A model generated the notes under the pieces. The model was not told the DNA's origin. It worked only from the letters and a program-made list of their open reading frames with translations, and ran no database searches. Below are positions 48,101-58,141 of a stretch of DNA of 59,909 nucleotides, one piece after another. The number at the start of each line of letters is the position of its first letter. Within the stretch, counting starts at the first letter, position 1. Both the position numbers and the translations under genes were made by a program. The DNA is from Flavobacterium silvisoli. GTDB lineage: Bacteria; Bacteroidota; Bacteroidia; Flavobacteriales; Flavobacteriaceae. Location of the stretch: assembly GCF_004329815.1 (NCBI RefSeq), contig NZ_SJPE01000016.1, forward strand, positions 1 through 59,909, given 5' to 3'.

Positions 48101-51100
48101 CATTTACCACGGTTTACGGGCCAGTAGCTAAAACTACTCCGGCGGTAGGAAATGATGTTCTTACCTTTACGACCCCTTTTAGCTGGAATGGAACTTCTAA
48201 TATTGTAGTTGAAATTTGTCATGATAATGACCCTACTGCTACATGTTCATCTTGTTATGGATCTACTTCTACAGTTAGTTATTCTACCACTACTTATAAC
48301 TCTGTTTACGGTAAATATGCCGATAACACCGCTATGTGTGGTACTACTAACGGTTCAACGATTTCTACGTTTACAAATCGTCCAAACATGATTTTTGCAG
48401 GTCAGGCATCAACTAATCTTGCCTCAACTTATACTTGGTCATGGAATACTTCACCAGCTGTTACCACTGCTACCGGGACTACTTCGGTTGCTAATACCAG
48501 CGGTTCTGCAGTTTCTCAAACCTTTACTGCGACAGCGACTAATACTGCGGGATGTATATCATCATTGACCAGTAGTGCTGTTACCGTAAATTCAACTATA
48601 CCAACACCGACCGCTACCAATGGTACACAATGTGGAACCGGTACTCCGACTTGTTCGGTAACCGGATCAGGCAGACCGGGTAACACTTTCCGTTGGTATA
48701 CTGTTTCTACTAATGGTACGGCTATTTCGGGTCAAACCGGCAGTACATTAGTGGCACCTTATACTATAGCTGCTACCACCACATTCTATGTGGCTGAATT
48801 TGACGGTTTGTGCGAAGGACCTAGAGTGGCTGTTACTCAAACGGTAACTACTCCATTTGCTTTTGCCCTTTCGGCATCAACAGCAACTAACTGTAGTGGT
48901 TCTAACAGTTTAACTCCGGTTACCATTACTACTAATGGCGGATATGATACGTTTACTTGGTCTAATTCGGCTACGGTTTCGGGTGATTCAAGTATTGGTT
49001 GGACTTTCAGACCAACGACTACTACTACTTACACCTTAACAGCTACCGGAGGAGGATGTTCAACTACAGCCAATGTAGTGGTGACTCCAACAGCTTTACC
49101 GGTGGTTACTGTTACTGCCAATCCGGCAGCCATTTGCGTTGGAGCGTCTTCGACGTTGACTGCTTTGACAAAAACGGTTACTGCAGGAACTGCAAAAATT
49201 GGTTCTGGAACAACAGCTGAATTTAGTTATAGTATCTTTAGACATGGTTATGGTAATGGTGATTTTAGACACCAATTACTATATACCGCTTCTGAATTAT
49301 CAGCTGCAGGTTTAAGTGCTGGACCATTAACTTCGGTTTCTTTTAATGTTACCACTCTTGGTTCTACAGGTTATACCAATTATAAAATCAGTTTAGCTAA
49401 TGTTAGTGCAACAGCTTTAACTACTACATTTGATACTAGTGCTTTAACACAAGTTTATTTAGCTCCATCTTTTACTTTGGCAGCAGGCCTTAATACCTTT
49501 ACTTTTGGTACAGGTGCTGGATCCTCTGGCTTTGTTTGGGATGGTACTTCAAGTATTTTGGTAAACATCTGTTATACAGTGTCAGGTTCAAATTCAACTT
49601 CATATGTAGAAGCTTCGACCACTAGCTCGAACACTAATAGTCAGTTATTAGGGACTACAGGTGCTTGTACAGCTACTACAGCTACTACAGCTGTTACGAG
49701 CAGACCAAACGCAACGTTTGCCGGTCAAGTAGCTTCTCAAGGCGTAGGAACTTTAGCCTATACTTGGAATGGTTCTTCTACTACCGGAAATGTATTGACT
49801 GCATCGCCTACTACCACTACCACTTACACGGTGTATGGTTTGAATGGGACTACAGGATGTACCGGTACGGCCACGGCTACGGTGACGGTTTATGCGCCAC
49901 CGACAGCTCCTTCGGTTACTAATGCCGTACAATGTGGTGCACGTGTTCCTTTGGTTTCGGTTGCTGATACTAATGGGTATACAACGCCAACTTTCAAATG
50001 GTACGCTGATAACACTACTAATACTGCTTTACAAACCAGCACTTCTACTACTTTTACCGGAAGTATAAGTACTACTACTACATTCTATGTGTCTGTAGTA
50101 AGTCCGGGAGGATGTGAAAGCCCAAGAGCTGCGGTTACTACAACCGTGGTAGCTCCTGCTACTTTGACTGTTACTCCGGATACTACTGTTTGTACAGCCG
50201 GAAGTACTACTTTGACTGCTTCAGGCGCCGTTTCTTACACCTGGTCGCCAGCGTTAGGATTGAACGGTACTACCGGTGCCAGTGTAGTTGCTACTCCAAG
50301 TGCTACTACTACTTATTCGGTAACCGGTGTTGATTCGAACGGCTGTACTACTGCTGCGGCTACTGTTAAAGTTACTGTTGCTCCTTATCCAACAGCTGTA
50401 ACCATTACACCAGGTGCTGCTTCGGTTTGTACTAACGGTGTGATGTCGTTGACCGCCAGCGGAGGTACGTTTATCGGTTCGGGTAATGCCACCAGCGGAA
50501 CAGGTACAACTTTAACCTCATCTACTTCTTATCCAACAGCATTCGCTAATTATTGGTATAAAAACTGGCAACAGTATTTGTTTACCAAAGCAGAGTTGAA
50601 TGCTATAGGGATTACAGGTGCCAGCAATATTACTTCGTTGAAGTTTAACATTGCGGCTCTTCCAGATGCTGCTACATCAATTACAGATTACAGTGTTAAA
50701 ATTGCATCTACTGCTAACACTGCTTTGTCGACCTTTACCACAACAGGTTTGACGAATGTATTTGGACCTGCTGCAGTCTCCCCAGTTGTTGGAGTTAATA
50801 CTATTACCTTCAGTACTCCATATGCATGGGATGGTAATTCTAATATTATTATTGATATTCGTCAGTCAGAAGGTTACGGAAGTGCTAATGCCACTACTTA
50901 TTATACGGCTACTACTAACAATTCTGTTATTTATGCTTATGATAGTGGGCCTTCTTCTACTTTCTATACTTCTTCACCGACTGCTACTACCAGTACCAGC
51001 CGACCAAATCTTGTTTTTGGATATACTGCAACAGTATCTTCGCCAATCACTTGGTCACCAACTACTGATTTGTATACAGATGCTGCCGGTACCACTGCTT

Positions 51101-54100
51101 ACACAGGTGGGGCTGCCAGTATAGTTTACACTAAACCAAGTATGGAGCGTACTTACACGGCTACCGCTTCAAACGGTGCGTGTACTACACCTGCTACTAT
51201 TACTGTGACTCCGGTTGCGTTGCCTACTTTTGCCATCAATGGTACTACTACTATTTGTAAAGGACAATCAACTGTATTGACTGCAACGGGAGCCGGTTTG
51301 ACTTATACGTGGTCACCTGCTTTAGGATTGAACGGTACTACAGGAGCTACTGTAACTGCTAATCCAACGGTTACTACTACTTACACCGTAGAGGCTACCA
51401 ATGCTTCGGGTTGTAAATCAATTCAAACGGTAACTGTAACTGTGAGTGAGCCGGGAGCTATTTTATCGGGTACTACCTCTCAATTGGGTATACCAGGCGG
51501 AAATACTACTTTCTCAGTAGTAACTGCTTCTGGAGCTACTTATACTTACCAGTGGCAATTGAATGACGGTTCCGGATGGGTAAACTTGGACAATGACAGT
51601 CACTACTCAGGAGTTAACACAGCAACATTGACTGTTACAAACATTCAAGAAGCTTGGAGTGGCTATCAATATCAATGTTTAGTTACAGGAGCTTCTCCTT
51701 GTGCTACTTTGACCCCAATTGTTGCCACATTAACGATTAGTTCTACCGGAATTGAAACCCAGCCACAAAACGTAACCGTTTGTGACCCGGGTACCACTTC
51801 ATTCAGTATTGTTACCAATGGAGATGAACCTTATGGTATCCTTTGGCAAATGAGTACCGATAACGGTGTTACTTTTACTGATGTTTCAGAAGGTACTGAC
51901 TCTGTTACCGGTCTAACTTTTACTGGTGTAGATACTACTACACTGGCAGTTTCAGGTGTTACTTTTGCTAATAATGGCATCAAGTTCTTATGTGTGTTGA
52001 ATTACTACTTGTTGAGTGATTCAGCCACCTTGACCGTGAAACAACCGGTTGCTGCTTCTAACCCTGCGAATCAAACGGTTTGTGCCTCAGGAGGAACCGC
52101 TACCTTCAGTACTACTGCTACCGGTTCTGATTTGGCTTACCAATGGCAGTTTAGTACTAACGGAGGTACTACCTGGGCTTCTTATACAGGAACCGGAGCT
52201 ACTACCGCTTCTATTTCTATCGTTAATCCTGCATTAGGTCTTAACGGTACGCAATACCGAGTTGTAGTTTCGGGTAATGCTGCTTGTAGTAGTGTTACTA
52301 CTGCTGCGGCTACCTTGTTTATCAACAATCCAACCATTACTGCTGCGCCAGTTGCTGCTACCGTATTGAGAGGCAATGCCGCTACGTTCACCGTTGCTGC
52401 CAGCGCTGCTACTTCTTACCAATGGCAACGTTCTGCTACTTTGAATGGTACTTATGTGGATGTAGTTGATGCTACACCAACAGGAGTTTCTTACACAGGA
52501 GCTACTACTGCCAATTTAACTGTACTTACTTCAGCTACAACTGCTACAGGAACCAACGACTTCTATCGTTGTGTGGTTACCAATAACGGATGTACTGTGA
52601 CTTCTACGGGAGCTTCTTTAACTGTTAATTGGTACTGTACTCCGGCACCAACTTCAGTAGATGGTACCGGTATCACTAATGTTACTATGGGTGATATCAA
52701 TAATACCACAGCGGCTGAGACCGGAAATTACGGAGATTACACTACATATAATACTTCGGCAGCACAGTTGTCTACGGTTAACTTTGCGATAACTTATGCA
52801 ACCGGTTATACTTATGGTACTAAAATTTGGATTGACTTCAATGACAATGGTTCATTCGCTGATTCAGGTGAGCAGGTGTATTTCGGTTTATCAACCAATA
52901 CTAATCCAACCACTTTATCAGGAAGCTTCTTAGTTCCTTTAACAGCGCCGTTAGGTTCTCACAGAATGCGTATCGGAGGTTCGGATAACGATGCCGGAGT
53001 TGATCCGTGTTATTCCAGTACATTTGCTGCATTTGAAGATTATACCTTTACAGTTACTGCTGCTCCTACGTGTTCAGGTACTCCTGTAGCAGGTACTGCA
53101 TCCACTCCGAATGTTTCGCTATGTAGCGGAGGATTGGGGACTACTTTGACCTTAACCGGCTATACTACCGGTGTGACTAACGTGACGCTACAATGGTATA
53201 TGTCTACTAACGGTACAACTTTTACTCCAATAGCCGGTGCTACGAGAGATATGTTGTTTACTGATAGTTTGACTACAAATACTTCATACTATTGCGCTGT
53301 TACTTGTACCAACAGTAATCAAACGGTTAATTCAAATATTGTTGACATTACTGTTTATGATCCACAAGTTGCTTCTTCAACTCCAGCGGGACGTTGTGGT
53401 ACAGGTACTGTTACTTTGGGGGCAACGGCAAATGCCGGTTCTGTTATTAATTGGTTTGCTGCCGCTACCGGTGGTACTTCATTAGGAACGGGAACAAGCT
53501 TTACCACTCCAAGTATAGCCACCACAACTACCTATTATGCTGAAGCCAGCACAAGTGCCGGTCTCAGATCTCAAGGAGGATTAGGAAACACATCTATTCC
53601 AACTTCTACAGGTGCCAGCGCTGAGCGTGGAATCGTATTCACGGCAAACAGCAATGGAACTATAGTTTCAGCTCAATATTATTCTCCTACGTTGAATGTT
53701 ACTAATGCGGTAACAGCAAGACTGGTTGATAATACAACAGGAACACAAGTTGGTTCTTCGGTATCCCTTTCTATTCCACAAGGGGCCACTGCCGGATTCT
53801 ATACTATGAACTTGAATTTCCCTGTAACTGCCGGTACTACTTACCGATTGTTGGCTTCGTTTTCACAATCTGTAAACCGCATCAGCACAGGAGCTAACTA
53901 TGCTACAGCGGCTTTCAATAATTTAGGTACGCTAGGTACTATTACCAGTGGTTATGACTCTGGAGTTTCTACAACTTCGTACAATTACTTCCATAATATT
54001 GTAGCTCAAGTTCCTGGTTGTACTTCTGCCAGAACAGCAGTTGTTGCTACAGTAACTCCAGCTCCAACAGCTACCATAAGCTATGCTACCCCAATTTGTA

Positions 54101-57100
54101 GTACAGCAGGTGTTGCAGCAGTAACTTTAAATGGAACTAATGCATATACAGGTGGAACATTCAGTTCTACAGCGGGATTAGTAATTGATCCTGCTACCGG
54201 TGCGATTAATGTTGCTTCAAGTACTCCTGGTACGTATACTGTAACTTATGCAATACCGGATACCGGATATTGTACAGGTTTAAGTACTACTACTACTGTA
54301 ACTATTAATCAAGCTTTAACCTCAGGTTTTGCATATGATTTTGCTAATTACTGTACTAATCAGGGTGTTATTACCCCAACTGTGTCAGGAACAGCCGGTG
54401 TGTTTACCGCAAGTCCGGCCGGATTGAGCATTAACGCTACTACAGGAGCTATTACTTTGGCTACTTCAGCCGCCGGCACTTACACTGTAACTAATACCGT
54501 TTCAGTAGCGGGATGTGCTAACAGTGTGTCTACTTTCGATGTGACTGTGAATACAGCTGTTGCTATTACTTCACAACCGGTGAGTGTTTCTAAGTTACCG
54601 GGAGACAATGCTTCGTTCTCAGTTGCTGCTACCGGTACCGGTTTGACTTACCAATGGGAAGTTAACAATGGTTCAGGATGGACTGCTTTATCAGGAGAAA
54701 CCGCTTCAACTTTGAGTTTGACTGCTGTGACGTCTGAAATGAACGGCTATCAATACCGCGTAGTTGTTTCAGGTGCTGCGGCTTGTGCATCGGTTACCAG
54801 TAGCGTTGTTACTTTAACCGTAAGTACCGCTGCAATAGCTACTCAGCCTGTGAACTTCACCGCTTGTAGTGAAGGCGCAAATACGGCTAGTTTCTCTGTT
54901 ACTACTACAGGAACTGTAGATACTTATCAGTGGCAAGTGAGTACTAATGGTACTACTTGGACTGATATCACTAACGGAGGTATTTATGCCGATGCTACTA
55001 CTGCAACCTTGTCGTTGTCAGGATTATCGTTGACCAATGATCAATGGCAATTCAGAGTTGTACTTAACAGTGCTGTGTATTCTAACCCTGCTACTTTGAC
55101 TATCAAAACAGCTGTGGCTATTGCTACACAACCTAGCAGTACAACAGGATGTACCGGAGGTTCTGCTTCCTTTACTGTAGCGGCTACCGGTTCAGGTCTT
55201 GGCTACCAATGGCAAGTGAGTACCAATGGTACTACCTGGAACAACGTTTCGGGTGCTACTTCGGCTACTTTGACTTTGAACAGCTTAACCGCCAGTATGA
55301 ACGGTTACCAATACAAAGCTATAGTGTCAGGAGCTTCACCTTGTAGTGCCCTTACTTCAAGTATTGTAACTTTAACGGTTAACACGGCTGTTGCTATTAC
55401 TACTCAGCCTGCTAATACTACCGTTTGTAATGCTGCTAATGCAACATTCTCTGTGGTTGCGACAGGATCTGCTCCAACATATCAGTGGCAAATGAGTACT
55501 AATGGTACTACTTATACCGATATGTCGGGTGAAACAGCCTCTTCATTGACTGTTTCTGCGGTTACTTTAGGTATGAATGGTTATAAATACCGTGTGGTGA
55601 TTGCCGGAGCTGCTCCTTGTGCTTCGGTAACTTCAAATGCTGCTACGTTAACTGTTAGCCAGCCAGTTGCTCCAACTGTGACGGCTAGTTCAACAGACTT
55701 CTGTACAGGAAGTGTAGTTACATTAACAGCCGGTAATATAGCTACCGATGCGTACGCTAATAGTTTTGATGCTTTACCTGCAAATTTTGCTACATCAGTT
55801 GTAGGTAGCGGTACACCATCAGTTACTTTAAATACTACTTACAAAACAGAGGGTACAGGTTCAGTATTATTTAATACAGCAAGTACCAGTGCGAACGTAG
55901 CTTACGCTATGAATGCGAATCTGAATTTATCAACTGCTTCATCGGCAACAGTAACCTTCAGCCATATTGCGGCCATGGAAGGTCCAACAACATCTTATGA
56001 TTATGGATATGTAGAGTATTCATCTAATGGAGGTACTACTTGGACAACTTTCCCTGCGACTAATTATGTTGGATCAGCTGCTACCTCTGTATTTACATCA
56101 GGTAATGTTCGATTTACAACTAAGAGTTATGCAGATTGGACTGCGGCATTTACCGGAACTACTTCTGTTCCTACCAATGCATTATGGAAAAATGAAACTT
56201 TCACGATTCCTGCAGCTGCTTTAACCAGTCAATTTAGAATTCGTTTCCGTTATACTACAGATTCGTCTACAAATTATTATGGTTGGTTGATAGATAATGT
56301 TAAAGTATCAGTTCCTAATGGAACAGTTACATGGTCTCCAACAACAGGTTTATTTACCAACGCTGCTGCTACCACAGCTTATACCGGTGGGAATGCAGCC
56401 GTTGTTTATGCTAAACCAACAGTTTCTTCATCGTATACGGTGACTACTACAAGTTCTTTAGGTTGTACTAATACCGGTTCAGTAAGTCTTAACTTATTGA
56501 CTCCTTCAACCTTAAGTTCTATTACTCAGCCATCGATTACTTGTTCAGGTGCTCAAACCACCTTTAACTTGACCGGTTTGTTACCTAACAGTACTTCAAC
56601 TATCAACTATACTATTAATGGTGCGGCTCAAACTGCTATCACCGGTGTAGTTGCAAATGCTTCAGGAAATGCTTCATTTACTGTTGCTTTACCGGCTGTT
56701 AATAACGGAAGAACTTTGGCCATCACTTCTTTAACCCGAACTGATTTAACGCCAAGTTGTACTACAGCTATTACTGCTAATAACACTGTAGTAATTGCGG
56801 TTCAGCCATTAGTAACTTACTATGCCGATGCTGACGGTGACGGATTTGGTAATAATGCTGTTACCCAAATTACCTGTCAAGGTCAACCTGCCGGTTATGT
56901 GACTAACAATACGGATTGTGATGATACGGATAACACTAAACACGCTACCTTCAACTTCTATGTTGATGCTGATGGTGACGGTTTCGGAGCCGGAGCTCCT
57001 GTTGCCTTGTGTGCTGTAAACGGTACCACGCCTCCAACAGCCGGTTATGTAACTAACAATACGGACTGTAATGATGCTGATGCTACTAAAAATGCTTCAT

Positions 57101-58104
57101 ACTCCTTCTATGTTGATGCCGACGGTGACGGTTACGGAGCCGGAAGTTTAGTGAGTGTATGCGCTGTTAATGCTACTACACCACCTTCAGGATACTCCTT
57201 GAACGGAACAGATTGTGATGATGCTGATGCTACTAAATGGAGAAGTACCACATTGTATGTTGATGCTGATGCTGACGGTTATGACAACGGAACTGCTACT
57301 GTATGTTGGGGAGCCACTGTACCTACAGGATACTCACAAACTACTTTAGGTACCGATTGTAATGATGCTAATGCTTCTGCCACTGTACCAGTTACTAACA
57401 CTAGTACTGTTACCGCTTGTGGTTCTTATGTATGGTCTGTTAACGGAAACACTTACACCAGCAGCGGCACTTACACTTCTGTAGTGAACAGTTGTTTGAC
57501 TGAAGTGTTGCATTTGACTATTTCATGTTCGTCTGTGGTAACAATTACCGCTAACATTGAAGGTTACTATGATGCAGGTACGCATGCTATGCGTCCGGTA
57601 TTGATGAACCAAGGTGTAGGTTCTAGTTCTACAGATGTAGATCACATTACAGTAGAGTTACACGATGCGAGTACTTATGCTTTAGTGGCCACCACTACTG
57701 CTATGCTACAAACTAATGGTACTGCGGTTGCTACTTACAGTACTGCGCCTAGTGGTTCATTCTACGTAGTGGTTAAACACAGAAATTCATTAGAAACATG
57801 GAGCGCTACTCCTGTTGCTGTAGGTCCAACACCTGCCAGCTATAATTTCACTGATGCCGCTTCTAAAGCTTATGGCAATAACATGAAAATGTTAGAGACC
57901 GGAGTTTACGGATTCTATTCAGGAGATATTAATCAGGATGGATTTATTGAAGCTCAAGACTTCCCGCCATTAACAAACGACAGTGATAATTTCGCTGAAG
58001 GTAATTACAATACCGACTTAAATGGTGACGGATTTGTTGAAGCTCAAGATTTCCCAATTTTAGTGAACAACTCTGATAATTTTATAGAGTCAATTCATCC
58101 GTAA
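42115..58104 (+). CDS. 5329-residue giant surface protein with dockerin-like C-terminus
   Basis: Secreted protein over 500 kDa; signal about 23-41 (LLFFVMFSVFGVSAQ). Residues about 45-960 are Asn/Thr-rich with NNTIT/GNTI repeats, like a right-handed beta helix. Next come an IPT domain (about 970-1065), then many Ig-like repeats of two kinds (C.G..TTLTATG...Y.WSP type, and QP..Q..CSN..Y.WQ.STNG type), six bearing nested domains, and a GEVED domain (about 3507-3655). Four MopE-like repeats (about 4900-5097; DADGDGFG, DCDDTD) follow, one Cys repeat (ACGSYVWSVNGNTYTSSGTY) and a final module ending in two dockerin-type loops, DINQDGFIEAQD and DLNGDGFVEAQD. No usual T9SS tail was recognised. Likely an adhesin; 37 bp before the next gene. 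Confidence 0.9.
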   Translation: MNNNYNPLCDSTDTSRKRTWQKKIALLLFFVMFSVFGVSAQVTTNGGSGLAGTYGSLSAAITALNGATITSPVVITLSGNETAPAGGYSITKSGTSTNTITIQGSSSTITASSGLTAGSKTDAIFKIIGGDYITIQNFTMVENSANTTAAVATNNMTEFGVALFAASTTDGAQNNTIQNNIITLSSATGYQNAIGVFSTTASSSTNGAQAAASIAGTNSNNKFYGNTISGVAHGFYFISPAQTATVFESGNDIGGTSSATGNTITYGISNTAGDLGFTSYSGSTPAGVYFRNVVGNSVRYNTITSQSGLTLTSGGIFSANGTSPTGVTYTSNFSNNTITITNASTTAVTGIDFGSGLSTGTIIANNNNITLNQNASAANSAAYVGIKASYSSATNTCNSNNITINQTTSGTGVTSSTLTGITQAGAATTINALNNIILFNQTTSSSSAVTSAVNGIVATSASTTVNIGSAGNGNTITVKQDVTGSGSYGSGALSFINVGAGHGTLNVIGNTINNTGSLIRTTSGSTYGINHNGTIVTALAVNNNTINLGFGSTGPSSVYGIYSNSSTVLTGGYSLANNTITLAGTVGSSTAYGIYNADGGSVSNKTVTGNTITISGASTTLKGVYIGYANILTISGNTFDLSSTATAPTAMVGLDVITNATGAHSITNNTITQLTFSGVITSSPTVSGIAIASGNAANVFGSTIKGISVGAATSSGSPIVDGVLVSGGTAINVYQNKIYGITTASTGTSTVVNGIRISGGTANNVYNNLIGGLTASAAASTDALRGISVTSTTTSSTQKIYYNTIYLNGTSSGANFGSSGIYHVYSATATTSALDMRNNIIVNASGANGTGLAVAFRRSSATDLANYATTSNNNLFYGTSGVYNNGTTTYAFGPFQTLVSTRETASKSQNPTFVSTTGSDATFLNFANGAINLAGGNAQVISGYTTDYSGATRDGSAPDMGAYEFNQGSIPAPTIAGFTTAFSPSAPIYLCSAGGSVVTITGTALDTVSSVLFNGGSGVNLAGTITAQSATSLTVTSPAGVVDGIIRVINPGGSADSSTAFTTADPPTVGVSSAATICSGSSTTLTATGANTYVWSPSLGLNGTTGSSVLASPTTSTTYTVTGTSTAGCTATATVAVSVSPVASAISIAKNPGTICIGGTTTLTASGGTVSSSASNYGFAATSGTFTPLSGATAVTSIKADTAISTAVPIGFSFNFGGTNYTNVYADSNGILSFNASATSQTTNTFTSSNNIYPLIAPLWDDNDGSQTVTPGSASYLTTGTAGNRVFTFEWLNWEWNYLANDAVISFQVKLYEADGRIEFIYRSDSAAPVSPSASIGIATANGNYLSLNNSSANPTASSTVNTTTIATKPVTGQVYSFIPPTQPTFAWSPSTGLFTDAAATVPYSGGSQKVVYSKSNSAQTYTATATLGSCPITSSVTVTPNALPTISTNGTSTICAGGAGASLTATGGVSYSWTPTTGLSAANVANPTATPSTTTIYTVTGTDANGCQNTATATVTVNTPVVITTQPANQTAVENGSVSFSVVASGTSPGYQWQYSTNGGSSWSNVEGETSSTYTIASAPASLNNNQYRVIVSGTAPCGSVTSSVVTLLVGSVAIATQPANQTICSNSSATYSIVATGTVTSYQWQYSTNGTTWFDLDGQTNSTLELSGLSSANTGTLFRCSLNAGALNSNSASLTVYDAIVIGTQPASQTVCSNAASVTFTSAATGSGVSYLWQVSTNGGSSWTNISGATAATYTINTPGVGLNNNQYRVVVSGTAPCAAVTSNAATLTVTDVAVAASSTSICIGQSVTLSATYTGVPNTTSSSWVCATTGSGATTAVSGDSAVVTPTAAGTYVYTFTTNGSCSFTRTVSVTVNALPIISAVTATPATVCSGGTINLAATSTAIAAGSVTLGTGTATTSTAGISPYSASWEGSRIQYLVKASELTALGLVAGNITSLAFNVTTAGSYTQQGYTVKIGHTNDAAFSGAYATINGSFTTVYGPVAKTTPAVGNDVLTFTTPFSWNGTSNIVVEICHDNDPTATCSSCYGSTSTVSYSTTTYNSVYGKYADNTAMCGTTNGSTISTFTNRPNMIFAGQASTNLASTYTWSWNTSPAVTTATGTTSVANTSGSAVSQTFTATATNTAGCISSLTSSAVTVNSTIPTPTATNGTQCGTGTPTCSVTGSGRPGNTFRWYTVSTNGTAISGQTGSTLVAPYTIAATTTFYVAEFDGLCEGPRVAVTQTVTTPFAFALSASTATNCSGSNSLTPVTITTNGGYDTFTWSNSATVSGDSSIGWTFRPTTTTTYTLTATGGGCSTTANVVVTPTALPVVTVTANPAAICVGASSTLTALTKTVTAGTAKIGSGTTAEFSYSIFRHGYGNGDFRHQLLYTASELSAAGLSAGPLTSVSFNVTTLGSTGYTNYKISLANVSATALTTTFDTSALTQVYLAPSFTLAAGLNTFTFGTGAGSSGFVWDGTSSILVNICYTVSGSNSTSYVEASTTSSNTNSQLLGTTGACTATTATTAVTSRPNATFAGQVASQGVGTLAYTWNGSSTTGNVLTASPTTTTTYTVYGLNGTTGCTGTATATVTVYAPPTAPSVTNAVQCGARVPLVSVADTNGYTTPTFKWYADNTTNTALQTSTSTTFTGSISTTTTFYVSVVSPGGCESPRAAVTTTVVAPATLTVTPDTTVCTAGSTTLTASGAVSYTWSPALGLNGTTGASVVATPSATTTYSVTGVDSNGCTTAAATVKVTVAPYPTAVTITPGAASVCTNGVMSLTASGGTFIGSGNATSGTGTTLTSSTSYPTAFANYWYKNWQQYLFTKAELNAIGITGASNITSLKFNIAALPDAATSITDYSVKIASTANTALSTFTTTGLTNVFGPAAVSPVVGVNTITFSTPYAWDGNSNIIIDIRQSEGYGSANATTYYTATTNNSVIYAYDSGPSSTFYTSSPTATTSTSRPNLVFGYTATVSSPITWSPTTDLYTDAAGTTAYTGGAASIVYTKPSMERTYTATASNGACTTPATITVTPVALPTFAINGTTTICKGQSTVLTATGAGLTYTWSPALGLNGTTGATVTANPTVTTTYTVEATNASGCKSIQTVTVTVSEPGAILSGTTSQLGIPGGNTTFSVVTASGATYTYQWQLNDGSGWVNLDNDSHYSGVNTATLTVTNIQEAWSGYQYQCLVTGASPCATLTPIVATLTISSTGIETQPQNVTVCDPGTTSFSIVTNGDEPYGILWQMSTDNGVTFTDVSEGTDSVTGLTFTGVDTTTLAVSGVTFANNGIKFLCVLNYYLLSDSATLTVKQPVAASNPANQTVCASGGTATFSTTATGSDLAYQWQFSTNGGTTWASYTGTGATTASISIVNPALGLNGTQYRVVVSGNAACSSVTTAAATLFINNPTITAAPVAATVLRGNAATFTVAASAATSYQWQRSATLNGTYVDVVDATPTGVSYTGATTANLTVLTSATTATGTNDFYRCVVTNNGCTVTSTGASLTVNWYCTPAPTSVDGTGITNVTMGDINNTTAAETGNYGDYTTYNTSAAQLSTVNFAITYATGYTYGTKIWIDFNDNGSFADSGEQVYFGLSTNTNPTTLSGSFLVPLTAPLGSHRMRIGGSDNDAGVDPCYSSTFAAFEDYTFTVTAAPTCSGTPVAGTASTPNVSLCSGGLGTTLTLTGYTTGVTNVTLQWYMSTNGTTFTPIAGATRDMLFTDSLTTNTSYYCAVTCTNSNQTVNSNIVDITVYDPQVASSTPAGRCGTGTVTLGATANAGSVINWFAAATGGTSLGTGTSFTTPSIATTTTYYAEASTSAGLRSQGGLGNTSIPTSTGASAERGIVFTANSNGTIVSAQYYSPTLNVTNAVTARLVDNTTGTQVGSSVSLSIPQGATAGFYTMNLNFPVTAGTTYRLLASFSQSVNRISTGANYATAAFNNLGTLGTITSGYDSGVSTTSYNYFHNIVAQVPGCTSARTAVVATVTPAPTATISYATPICSTAGVAAVTLNGTNAYTGGTFSSTAGLVIDPATGAINVASSTPGTYTVTYAIPDTGYCTGLSTTTTVTINQALTSGFAYDFANYCTNQGVITPTVSGTAGVFTASPAGLSINATTGAITLATSAAGTYTVTNTVSVAGCANSVSTFDVTVNTAVAITSQPVSVSKLPGDNASFSVAATGTGLTYQWEVNNGSGWTALSGETASTLSLTAVTSEMNGYQYRVVVSGAAACASVTSSVVTLTVSTAAIATQPVNFTACSEGANTASFSVTTTGTVDTYQWQVSTNGTTWTDITNGGIYADATTATLSLSGLSLTNDQWQFRVVLNSAVYSNPATLTIKTAVAIATQPSSTTGCTGGSASFTVAATGSGLGYQWQVSTNGTTWNNVSGATSATLTLNSLTASMNGYQYKAIVSGASPCSALTSSIVTLTVNTAVAITTQPANTTVCNAANATFSVVATGSAPTYQWQMSTNGTTYTDMSGETASSLTVSAVTLGMNGYKYRVVIAGAAPCASVTSNAATLTVSQPVAPTVTASSTDFCTGSVVTLTAGNIATDAYANSFDALPANFATSVVGSGTPSVTLNTTYKTEGTGSVLFNTASTSANVAYAMNANLNLSTASSATVTFSHIAAMEGPTTSYDYGYVEYSSNGGTTWTTFPATNYVGSAATSVFTSGNVRFTTKSYADWTAAFTGTTSVPTNALWKNETFTIPAAALTSQFRIRFRYTTDSSTNYYGWLIDNVKVSVPNGTVTWSPTTGLFTNAAATTAYTGGNAAVVYAKPTVSSSYTVTTTSSLGCTNTGSVSLNLLTPSTLSSITQPSITCSGAQTTFNLTGLLPNSTSTINYTINGAAQTAITGVVANASGNASFTVALPAVNNGRTLAITSLTRTDLTPSCTTAITANNTVVIAVQPLVTYYADADGDGFGNNAVTQITCQGQPAGYVTNNTDCDDTDNTKHATFNFYVDADGDGFGAGAPVALCAVNGTTPPTAGYVTNNTDCNDADATKNASYSFYVDADGDGYGAGSLVSVCAVNATTPPSGYSLNGTDCDDADATKWRSTTLYVDADADGYDNGTATVCWGATVPTGYSQTTLGTDCNDANASATVPVTNTSTVTACGSYVWSVNGNTYTSSGTYTSVVNSCLTEVLHLTISCSSVVTITANIEGYYDAGTHAMRPVLMNQGVGSSSTDVDHITVELHDASTYALVATTTAMLQTNGTAVATYSTAPSGSFYVVVKHRNSLETWSATPVAVGPTPASYNFTDAASKAYGNNMKMLETGVYGFYSGDINQDGFIEAQDFPPLTNDSDNFAEGNYNTDLNGDGFVEAQDFPILVNNSDNFIESIHP

Positions 58105-58141
58105 CTTACTAATGAATCATTATAAATTAAATTTAAATAAT

